From the NCBI GenBank assembly GCA_937859105.1, contig CALMAD010000166.1, positions 1-5,111 of the forward strand: a stretch of 5,111 bases of DNA. The letters run 5' to 3'. Under the pieces are notes generated by a model. The model had not been told where the DNA came from and did no database searches. It was given only the letters and a program-made list of their open reading frames with translations. Position numbers and translations under genes: made by a program. Below are positions 1 through 5,111 of this stretch, piece after piece; position 1 is the first letter of the stretch; each line of letters opens with the position of its first letter. This DNA is from an uncultured Propionibacteriaceae bacterium. Its GTDB lineage: Bacteria > Actinomycetota > Actinomycetes > Propionibacteriales > Propionibacteriaceae.

Positions 1-36
1 GCCGGGCCCCGGACGCCCTCCGCTCGGGCTCGTCAC
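1..36 (-). CDS. Possible first 12 codons of the next gene (runs off left edge)
   Basis: After the folD TAG the minus strand has a run of six G (48-43), then a GTG at 36, with 12 open codons to the edge (MTSPSGGRPGPG). The G-rich run sits six bases before the GTG, a usable ribosome-binding distance, and the gap to folD would be only three bases, like the other genes here. In several Actinobacteria folD is followed by a small membrane protein (DUF3017) and then malate dehydrogenase, which makes a same-strand gene here plausible. Twelve Gly/Pro/Ser-rich codons are too few to identify any product, and an open frame this short proves little in such GC-rich DNA. Confidence 0.35.
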   Translation of the reverse strand, partial: MTSPSGGRPGPG

Positions 37-39
37 GCC

Positions 40-954
40 CTACCCCCCGGACGCCTCGGTCGCCCCGGTCACGACGGGTTCCGTCGCCCCGGACGCCTGC
101 GCCCGCGCGAACGCGGCCTCGGCGGCGTCCACGACGTTGGAAAGCAGCATCGCGCGCGTCATCGGCCCGACCCCGCCGGGGTTCGGGGAGACGAACGACG
201 CGACGTCCCACACGTCGGGAGCCAGGTCCCCGACCGTCTTGCCGTCGACGCGGCTCACGCCCACGTCGAGCAGGACGGACCCCGGCTTCACCATGTCGGC
301 CGTGATCATCCCGGGGACTCCGGCCGCGGCCACCACGACGTCGGCCGCGCGCGTGTGCGCGGCCAGGTCGCGGGTGCCGGTGTGGCAGAGGGTGACGGTC
401 GCGTTCTCCGAGCGGCGGGTCAGGATCAGTCCCAGCGGACGCCCCACCGTGATGCCGCGGCCCACCACGCACACCTCGGCGCCGGCGAGTTCGACGCCGT
501 GCCGGCGCACCAGCTCGACGATGCCGCGCGGCGTGCACGGCAGCGGGGCGGGCTCGTTGAGCACGAGGCGTCCGAGGTTCGTCGGGTGCAGGCCGTCGGC
601 GTCCTTGGCAGGGTCCACCAACTCGAGCATCGCGTTCTCGTCGAGGTGCTTCGGCAGCGGCAGCTGGACGATGTAGCCGGTGCAGGCCGGGTCCTCGTTC
701 AGCGCGACGATCGACTCCGCGACCTGGGCCGCCGAGGCGTCCGCCGGCAACTCGACCCGGATCGAGCCGATGCCGACCTGCTCGCAGTCGCGGTGCTTCA
801 TCTTCACGTAGCTGTGGCTGCCGGGGTCGTCCCCCACCAGCACGGTGCCGAGGCCGGGCACGACGCCCCGCTCGCGCAGGGCGGCGACGCGCTCGGCCAG
901 CTCGGCCTTGATCGCGCGGGCGACGGCGAGGCCGTCGAGCTTCTGGGCGGTCAT
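40..954 (-). CDS. folD: Methylenetetrahydrofolate dehydrogenase / methenyltetrahydrofolate cyclohydrolase FolD
   Basis: FolD oxidises 5,10-methylene-tetrahydrofolate with NADP and hydrolyses the product to 10-formyl-tetrahydrofolate, the donor used by the PurN and PurH enzymes encoded just upstream. The 304-residue product shows the substrate and catalytic motif SHSYVKMK (46-53) with Tyr49 and Lys53, the first signature GYIVQLPLP (93-101), [11 protein letters not shown] (114-124) with Asp120, the dinucleotide loop [13 protein letters not shown] (163-175) and the second signature PGGVGPMTR (259-267). GRGITVG replaces the more familiar GRSNIVG, a variant I associate with Actinobacteria. The last roughly 20 residues (after FARAQ) are a low-complexity Ala/Gly/Thr tail beyond the usual end and probably not structured. 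The ATG lies 10 bases after the purH stop with a GGAGG three bases before it. A cytoplasmic, intact, housekeeping enzyme. Confidence 0.96.
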   Translation of the reverse strand: MTAQKLDGLAVARAIKAELAERVAALRERGVVPGLGTVLVGDDPGSHSYVKMKHRDCEQVGIGSIRVELPADASAAQVAESIVALNEDPACTGYIVQLPLPKHLDENAMLELVDPAKDADGLHPTNLGRLVLNEPAPLPCTPRGIVELVRRHGVELAGAEVCVVGRGITVGRPLGLILTRRSENATVTLCHTGTRDLAAHTRAADVVVAAAGVPGMITADMVKPGSVLLDVGVSRVDGKTVGDLAPDVWDVASFVSPNPGGVGPMTRAMLLSNVVDAAEAAFARAQASGATEPVVTGATEASGG

Positions 955-957
955 GAG

Positions 958-962
958 CCTCC
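958..962 (-). promoter_or_regulatory. Ribosome-binding site of folD
   Basis: The 10-base gap between the purH stop and the folD start reads TCGGAGGCTC on the minus strand. GGAGG is a perfect core Shine-Dalgarno match three bases before the ATG, and confirms 954 as the folD start. Confidence 0.75.
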
Positions 963-964
963 GA

Positions 965-2542
965 TCAGTGGAAGAAGTGCCGCGTGCCCGTGAAGTAGAG
1001 CGCGACGCCCCGCTCCTTGCACAGCGCGATGGTCTGGTCGTCGCGGATCGACCCGCCGGGCTCCACGATGGCCTTCACTCCCCCGTCGATCAGGATCTCC
1101 GGGCCGTCGCTGAACGGGAAGAACGCATCGGACGCCGCGACGCTCCCCGCCGCGCGCTCGCCGGCGCGTTCGACGGCGAGCTTGCACGAGTCGACGCGGT
1201 TCACCTGGCCCATGCCGACGCCCACGGACGCCCCGCCCGACGCCAGCAGGATCGCGTTGCTCTTCACCGCGCGGCAGGCGCGCCACGCGAAGGCGAGGTC
1301 GGCGAGGGTGGCCTCGTCGACGGCGTCCCCGGCCTGGAGCTGCCACGTGGCCGGATCGTCGCCGGCGGCGTCCAGCTTGTCGGGCGCCTGCACGAGCGCG
1401 CCGCCCGAGATCGGGCGGAGCTGCCGCTCGCGATGCTGGTACGGCGGCGCGACGAGCAGCCGGACGTTCTTCTTCTTCGACAGGGCCTCCACCGCGCCGT
1501 CCTCGTAGCCGGGCGCGATGACGACCTCGGTGAAGATGTCGGCGACGGTCTGGGCCATCTCGAGGCTGACCGGACGGTTCGTCGCGATGACGCCGCCGAA
1601 CGCGCTCAGCGGGTCGCACGCGTGCGCCTTGGCGTGCGCCTCGGCGATCGTGCCGGCCACCGCGATGCCGCACGGGTTCGCGTGCTTGATGATCGCGACG
1701 CACGGCTCGTCGAAGTCGTAGGCGGCGCGGTAGGCGGCGTCCCCGTCGGTGTAGTTGTTGTAGCTCATCTCCTTGCCGTGGAGCTGCTTCGCCTGGGCGA
1801 TGCCGTCGGGGCCGGCCGGGTAGGAGTACAGGGCGGCGGGCTGATGGCTGTTCTCGCCGTAGCGCAGGCTGTGCTCCTTGTGCCAGGAGCCGCCGATCCA
1901 GGCGGGGAACGCCGCGCCCGTGGACGCGTCGTCCTCCTCCGGCTGCGAGGCGAGCGTCGCGTTCATCCAGCCCGCCACGGCGATGTCGTACTCGGCGGTG
2001 TGCTCGAAGGCGGCCGCAGCCAGGTCGCGGCGCTGGTCCAGCGTGAAGCCGCCGGCGTCCAGGGCCGCCAGCACCTGGGGGTACTGGGCGGGCGAGGTGA
2101 TGATCGCGACGCTGGGGTGGTTCTTCGCGGCCGCGCGCACCATGGACGGCCCGCCGATGTCGATCTGCTCGACGCACTCGTCGGGGGTGGCCCCCGAGGC
2201 GACGGTCTCGGTGAACGGGTAGAGGTTGCTCACGACGAGGTCGAACGGCGCGATGCCGAGCTCGTCGAGCTGCGCGCGGTGCGATTCGAGCCGGCGGTCG
2301 GCGAGGATGCCGGCGTGGACCTTCGGGTGCAGCGTCTTGACCCGGCCGTCCAGGCACTCGGGGAAGCCGGTCAGTTCGGCGACCTCGGTGACGGGCAGGC
2401 CGGCCTGGGTGAGCGCCCGGAACGAGCCGCCGGTGGACACCAGTTCGACGCCGGCGTCGACCAGGGCGCGGCCGAGGTCGACCAGCCCGGACTTGTCGTA
2501 GACGGATACCAACGCCCGACGGATCGGGCTGCGTTCGCTCAT
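965..2542 (-). CDS. purH: Bifunctional AICAR formyltransferase / IMP cyclohydrolase PurH
   Basis: PurH carries out the last two steps of IMP synthesis: formylation of AICAR with 10-formyl-tetrahydrofolate, then ring closure. The 525 residues are close to the usual length. The N-terminal cyclohydrolase domain (about 1-150, methylglyoxal-synthase fold) shows [12 protein letters not shown] (9-20), STGGS (36-40), [15 protein letters not shown] (66-80), NLYPF (106-110) and [15 protein letters not shown] (127-141). The C-terminal transformylase shows [14 protein letters not shown] (226-239), KEMSYNN (257-263), IIKHANPCG (284-292) with the catalytic Lys-His pair 286-287, DPLSAFGG (310-317), VKSNAI (426-431), GMGQVNRVD (443-451), [10 protein letters not shown] (471-480) and the ending FTGTRHFFH. 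The start is fixed by the family N-terminus, by the ATGA overlap with purN and by a purine-rich ribosome-binding site just upstream. The frame runs open further upstream inside purN, but that extension has no PurH character. The gene looks intact. Confidence 0.97.
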   Translation of the reverse strand: MSERSPIRRALVSVYDKSGLVDLGRALVDAGVELVSTGGSFRALTQAGLPVTEVAELTGFPECLDGRVKTLHPKVHAGILADRRLESHRAQLDELGIAPFDLVVSNLYPFTETVASGATPDECVEQIDIGGPSMVRAAAKNHPSVAIITSPAQYPQVLAALDAGGFTLDQRRDLAAAAFEHTAEYDIAVAGWMNATLASQPEEDDASTGAAFPAWIGGSWHKEHSLRYGENSHQPAALYSYPAGPDGIAQAKQLHGKEMSYNNYTDGDAAYRAAYDFDEPCVAIIKHANPCGIAVAGTIAEAHAKAHACDPLSAFGGVIATNRPVSLEMAQTVADIFTEVVIAPGYEDGAVEALSKKKNVRLLVAPPYQHRERQLRPISGGALVQAPDKLDAAGDDPATWQLQAGDAVDEATLADLAFAWRACRAVKSNAILLASGGASVGVGMGQVNRVDSCKLAVERAGERAAGSVAASDAFFPFSDGPEILIDGGVKAIVEPGGSIRDDQTIALCKERGVALYFTGTRHFFH

Positions 2543-3126
2543 GTCTCCCTTTCGGCGCCGGCGTCCGCCAGCGCGTTGACCGTGTCGACGAGCAGAGCCC
2601 GCTCGGCGACCTTGATGCGCTCGTGCAGTGCTTCCTCGGTGTCGCCGGGCTCCACCCGGACGGGCACCTGGTCGATGATTCGGCCCGTGTCCACCCCGGC
2701 GTCGATCTCGAAGACCGTGCAGCCGGTGACCTTGACGCCGTGGGCCAGCGCGTCCCGGACGCCGTGGGCGCCGGGAAAGCTCGGCAGCAGCGCGGGGTGC
2801 GTGTTGATGAGGCGCCCGCCGAACCGGGCGAGCACGGCGTCGCCGACCAGCTTCATGAACCCGGCCGAGACGACCAGGTCCGGCTCGTAGGCCCCAATGA
2901 GGCCGGCCAGCTCGGCGTCCCACGCCGCGCGATCGGCGCCCCGGGCGAGCGGGTGCGTGAACGTCGGGACGCCCGCGCGCTCGGCGCGCGCCAACCCCTC
3001 GATGCCCAGCCGATCGGACCCCACGGCCACGACCTCGGCCCGCAGCGCCCCGGACGCCTGCGCGTCCAGCAACGCCTGCAAGAGGGTGCCCGAGCCCGAG
3101 ACGAGGACCACGAGCCGGAACGTCAT
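2539..3126 (-). CDS. purN: Phosphoribosylglycinamide formyltransferase PurN
   Basis: PurN transfers the formyl group of 10-formyl-tetrahydrofolate to glycinamide ribonucleotide, the third step of cytoplasmic de novo purine synthesis. The 195-residue product is the normal family length. Visible are the N-terminal phosphate-binding loop [14 protein letters not shown] (9-22), in a form common in Actinobacteria, SAGFMKL (87-93), the active-site stretch [16 protein letters not shown] (107-122) with Asn108 and His110, and [13 protein letters not shown] (139-151) with the catalytic Asp at 146. I chose the ATG at 3126 because the family starts just before the beta strand [11 protein letters not shown]. 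An in-frame ATG at 3168 would add 14 residues, [14 protein letters not shown], and lie inside the preceding gene. The start is 10 bases after the upstream stop and lacks a clear ribosome-binding site. The TGA overlaps the purH ATG by four bases, so the two are probably translationally coupled. No key residue is missing. Confidence 0.95.
   Translation of the reverse strand: MTFRLVVLVSGSGTLLQALLDAQASGALRAEVVAVGSDRLGIEGLARAERAGVPTFTHPLARGADRAAWDAELAGLIGAYEPDLVVSAGFMKLVGDAVLARFGGRLINTHPALLPSFPGAHGVRDALAHGVKVTGCTVFEIDAGVDTGRIIDQVPVRVEPGDTEEALHERIKVAERALLVDTVNALADAGAERET
2543..2553 (-). promoter_or_regulatory. Ribosome-binding site of purH
   Basis: The minus strand reads GAAAGGGAGAC directly before the ATG at 2542. 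GGGAG (2549-2545) is a purine-rich Shine-Dalgarno match, though only two bases separate it from the start codon, which is tight. It lies inside the end of purN, so ribosomes finishing purN at the ATGA overlap could re-initiate here. Confidence 0.6.
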
Positions 3127-3133
3127 GGACGCC

Positions 3134-3139
3134 AGCCTA
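3134..3139 (-). promoter_or_regulatory. Candidate -10 box for a leaderless purN transcript
   Basis: The minus strand reads TAGGCT, which fits the actinobacterial -10 pattern TAnnnT, followed by seven bases and then the purN ATG. Transcription would then begin at or next to the A of the ATG. There is no good Shine-Dalgarno match before purN, as expected for a leaderless gene. No convincing -35 was found, and the TA comes from the upstream TAG stop, so chance is a fair alternative. Confidence 0.3.
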
Positions 3140-4549
3140 GCGATCGGCCGCCGCGTCGAGCACGCCATCCAGGTCGTCGGCGGTCGCCGCGTCCACGATC
3201 ACCGCGTCGATCCACGGCACGCGCAGCGCGGCCAGGGCGGCCCCGGCGGTCGCGTCGCCGACGCTGGCCAGGATCGTGACGCCCTGCGCGGCCAGGTCGT
3301 CGAGGCGGTCGGCGATGGCCTGCGCCAGGAACCGGTCGTCGCGGCCCAGGGGGACGATCACCAGGTCGAGCCCGAGCAACTGGTCCAGGATCGCGACCTC
3401 CTGCGTGTCGCGCAGGCTGACGCCGATCTCGGTGACCGAGCCGGCCAGCTTGTAGTCGGACAGGCGCTTCCAGGTGGCACCGGCGCCGGCGAAGGCGTCG
3501 TCGACCGACGAGAACACGGCGCCCGCGAGCTTGCGCTGGCCGACGTCGGCGAACGCCCGCTCGACGGCCGCCCGGACCTGGGTGATGAGGTGCCGCGGCG
3601 TCGCGTCGTGGGCGAGCACGGGCAGCCGGACGATGGTCCCGAGCCGTTGCTGCAGCGCGGGCAGCGTGCCCTGCCGGACGACCTCGGTGTCGCGCGGGCC
3701 GGCGGCGACCACGTGGCTGACGCCGCGGTTCACGGCCTCGGCGAAGACGTCGCGCACCACCGAGCCGTCCCGCGTCTCGCTGTGGCCCGTGTAGCCGACG
3801 CGCCGGGTGCCGAGCACGACCTCGGTGAGCCGCGGCCCGGGCCGGTCGGCGCGGCGCGCCATGGGGCCCAGGGCGTCCACGGCGTTCTTCAGCTTCGCGA
3901 CCAGCCGCGACCACGGGACGCCGACCGGGTCGGGCTCGTCGTCGAACAGGCGGCTGATGCGGTCGTAGTCGTTGAGGCAGTCGGTCGTGCAGCGGTAGGC
4001 GACGGGGTCCCCGGGGTTGTCGGCGGGCGCGAACAGCAACTCGCCGAGCTCGCGACGCAGCCACGGCGTCACGTGTTCGCGATCGTACGGGAGGTAGGCC
4101 TGTTCGCCGGCCTCACGGAGGGCCTCGGCGGTGAAGACCTCGGCGCTGATGCCCTCGGCCACCCGCTCGGTGTCGATGCGGCCGTACGTGTGCCCGTCGG
4201 CGACCACGGCGTCGATCAGCTCGTCGACGAGGGCGGCGTCGGCCACCGGATTGTCGCCGGTGAGCCGCACCACCCGGTCGCCGGGGGCCAGGTCGGCGGT
4301 GGCCTCGACGAACCGGCCCAGCACGTCGTCCAGCGAGCCGCGCATCACCGGGATGCCGACGCGCTCCAGGTGGGTCGCGATGCGGTCGTCGTACGGCTCG
4401 ACCGACGTGGCCACGATCACCTCGTACCCCGTGCGGGACGCCCGCCGCGCGACCAGCTCGATCAGCGGCATCCCCGCCACGTTCATCAGGGCCTTCCCGG
4501 GCAGCCGGGACGACGACAACCGCGACTGGATCACCACACGCGTGCGCAT
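3137..4549 (-). CDS. SpsF-type cytidylyltransferase fused to a degenerate aldo/keto-reductase-like domain
   Basis: This is a 470-residue protein. Residues 1 to about 225 fit the SpsF/CMP-sugar synthetase family: the N-terminal nucleotide-binding signature IQSRLSSSRLPGK (7-19), RLTGDNP (95-101) with the probable metal-binding Asp, EGISAEVF (132-139), YDREHVTPW (155-163), and RCTTDCLNDYD (186-196), the usual end of the domain. Such enzymes join CTP to an acid sugar. Residues from about 241 follow the order of an aldo/keto-reductase barrel: VVLGT (244-248), RGVSHVVAAG (275-284), a helix near 321-337, WKRLSDYKLAGSVTEIGVSL (360-379) and GVTILASV (423-430). The Asp, Tyr, Lys and His expected of an active reductase are not seen at the matching places, so I infer a non-catalytic barrel. 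The ATG follows the upstream stop by 9 bases with no good Shine-Dalgarno sequence. The true sugar substrate is unknown. The reductase assignment is an alignment by eye and less sure than the transferase. Confidence 0.8.
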   Translation of the reverse strand: MRTRVVIQSRLSSSRLPGKALMNVAGMPLIELVARRASRTGYEVIVATSVEPYDDRIATHLERVGIPVMRGSLDDVLGRFVEATADLAPGDRVVRLTGDNPVADAALVDELIDAVVADGHTYGRIDTERVAEGISAEVFTAEALREAGEQAYLPYDREHVTPWLRRELGELLFAPADNPGDPVAYRCTTDCLNDYDRISRLFDDEPDPVGVPWSRLVAKLKNAVDALGPMARRADRPGPRLTEVVLGTRRVGYTGHSETRDGSVVRDVFAEAVNRGVSHVVAAGPRDTEVVRQGTLPALQQRLGTIVRLPVLAHDATPRHLITQVRAAVERAFADVGQRKLAGAVFSSVDDAFAGAGATWKRLSDYKLAGSVTEIGVSLRDTQEVAILDQLLGLDLVIVPLGRDDRFLAQAIADRLDDLAAQGVTILASVGDATAGAALAALRVPWIDAVIVDAATADDLDGVLDAAADR

Positions 4550-4555
4550 GCGCTC

Positions 4556-4561
4556 AAGCTA
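4556..4561 (-). promoter_or_regulatory. Candidate -10 box for the spsF-like gene
   Basis: The minus strand reads TAGCTT (TAnnnT) with six bases before the ATG at 4549, and the region before that ATG has no Shine-Dalgarno match longer than GAG. This is the same arrangement as at purN. The TA again belongs to the upstream stop codon and no -35 is visible, so the call is weak. Confidence 0.22.
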
Positions 4562-5111
4562 GCGCAGGGCGAGCCGCTCCACGGCGTCCGCCACCCGCTC
4601 GCGGCCGCGGCCGTCGACGAGCGCGCGCCCCCGTGCGGCCAGGCGCTCCCGCAACCCGGCGTCGGTGAGCAGCCGGCGCAGCTCGGCGACGCCCGCGCGG
4701 CGGGCGGCGGCGTCCGCGCGCAGGGGGCCCAACTGCCCCACCGGCAGGCAGAGCTCGCGCGTGGCCTCGCGGTAGCCCAGCACCTGGTTCTCGGTGACGC
4801 AGACGAGGCCGAGCGGCAGGCCGAGGCACAGCATCTCCCACACGCTCGTGCCGGACGCGCTGACCACCGCGTCGCAGGACGCCGCCACGCCGGGCAGGTC
4901 GTCGGTCGGCGGCAGCACGGTGACGGTCTGGCCCGCGGCGCGCTCCAGCCCGTCGAGGTGCGCGGCGACCTCGGGGCGGGCGGCGATGGCGAGCACCTCG
5001 ACCGGGACGTCGGCGTCCAGCAGCATCGGGACGAGCACCGGCGCGCCCTCGTACGGGTCGGTGCCGCCGAAGACGACCAGCACGCGCGGCGGCTCGCCGG
5101 GCGCGAGCCGC
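4559..5111 (-). CDS. SpsG/PseG-like nucleotide-sugar hydrolase or glycosyltransferase, C-terminal part (5' end outside window)
   Basis: The reading frame enters from the right edge and ends at TAG (4561-4559), giving 183 visible residues. A GTG at 5083 is probably an internal valine: the frame stays open upstream to the edge and the sequence there (PPRVLVVFGGTDP) is continuous with the fold. Visible features are a first beta strand ending in GGTDP (about 5068-5054), then DAVVSASGTSVWE and LGLPLGLVCVTENQ (about 4873-4784). These match the C-terminal nucleotide-binding half of GT-B proteins of the PseG/SpsG group, where a Ser/Gly-rich loop, a Glu and a terminal Gln contact the nucleotide sugar. 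PseG removes UDP from a UDP-linked amino sugar in pseudaminic acid synthesis; SpsG acts in spore-coat polysaccharide synthesis. The N-terminal domain, which would carry the PseG catalytic His, is not in the window, so exact activity cannot be told. The next gene is a SpsF-type cytidylyltransferase 9 bases downstream, a common partner, which supports a role in cytoplasmic sugar activation for surface glycans. Confidence 0.75.
   Translation of the reverse strand, partial: RLAPGEPPRVLVVFGGTDPYEGAPVLVPMLLDADVPVEVLAIAARPEVAAHLDGLERAAGQTVTVLPPTDDLPGVAASCDAVVSASGTSVWEMLCLGLPLGLVCVTENQVLGYREATRELCLPVGQLGPLRADAAARRAGVAELRRLLTDAGLRERLAARGRALVDGRGRERVADAVERLALR

Noticed and set aside
845..2890. Very long open frame on the plus strand (about 680 codons) running antisense to folD, purH and purN
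   Set aside because: It is antisense to three clearly recognisable genes. Its Arg/Ala/Val/Gly/Asp-rich translation has no family motif, and such shadows are expected when codon third positions are nearly all G or C.
2539..2923. Upstream extension of the purH frame to an earlier start inside purN
   Set aside because: The added stretch is Arg/Gly/Ala-rich out-of-frame translation of purN. The PurH family begins a few residues before [11 protein letters not shown], which matches the ATG at 2542 with its ribosome-binding site.
3046..3063. An 18-base perfect match between the purN and folD coding regions (also at 85-102)
   Set aside because: Both copies encode the same six residues, AQASGA, in GC-biased codons in unrelated genes. 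Chance plus codon bias explains it; there is no further similarity on either side.
3127..3168. Earlier ATG for purN at 3168
   Set aside because: It would overlap the preceding gene and add 14 residues before the conserved first beta strand; family length and alignment favour 3126.
3123..4064. Long Arg/Gly/Pro-rich open frame on the minus strand within the spsF-like gene
   Set aside because: It is the same-strand off-frame reading of a gene with clear motifs and has no recognisable domain.
4554..4841. Second minus-strand frame overlapping the end of the SpsG/PseG-like gene
   Set aside because: It is an Arg/Ala/Gly/Pro-rich off-frame translation overlapping the frame that carries SASGTSVWE and GLPLGLVCVTENQ.

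Overview
This window is very GC-rich (about 70% by eye, with codon third positions almost always G or C). Every supportable gene lies on the minus strand, so the window is read from high to low coordinates. GC content, the FolD and PurN sequence variants and the purN-purH-folD order all suggest a high-GC Gram-positive bacterium (Actinobacteria/Actinomycetota). I cannot fix the genus from this window.

Layout in the direction of transcription: (1) 5110-4559 is the C-terminal part of a SpsG/PseG-like GT-B fold nucleotide-sugar protein, whose start lies beyond the right edge. (2) 4549-3137 is a two-part protein with an N-terminal SpsF-type cytidylyltransferase domain and a C-terminal domain that reads as an aldo/keto-reductase barrel with its catalytic residues apparently lost. 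(3) 3126-2539 is purN. (4) 2542-965 is purH. (5) 954-40 is folD. (6) 36-1 may be the first codons of a further gene running off the left edge. No gap exceeds 10 bases, so there is no non-coding stretch to describe. No tRNA, rRNA, CRISPR, insertion sequence or terminator hairpin was seen.

The genes form two functional blocks. The upstream pair resembles the SpsF/SpsG partners used to make and activate surface sugars, such as nonulosonic-acid-like sugars on glycans or glycoproteins. The downstream three are housekeeping one-carbon and purine genes. FolD makes 10-formyl-tetrahydrofolate. PurN and PurH are the two folate-dependent formyl transfer steps of de novo IMP synthesis, and PurH also closes the ring to IMP. 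The near-zero spacing suggests one transcript across both blocks. However, purN and the spsF-like gene lack good ribosome-binding sites and each has a TAnnnT hexamer 6-7 bases before its ATG, so internal leaderless promoters are possible.

The most interesting item is the cytidylyltransferase joined to a degenerate aldo/keto-reductase domain. The purine and folate genes look intact and ordinary.
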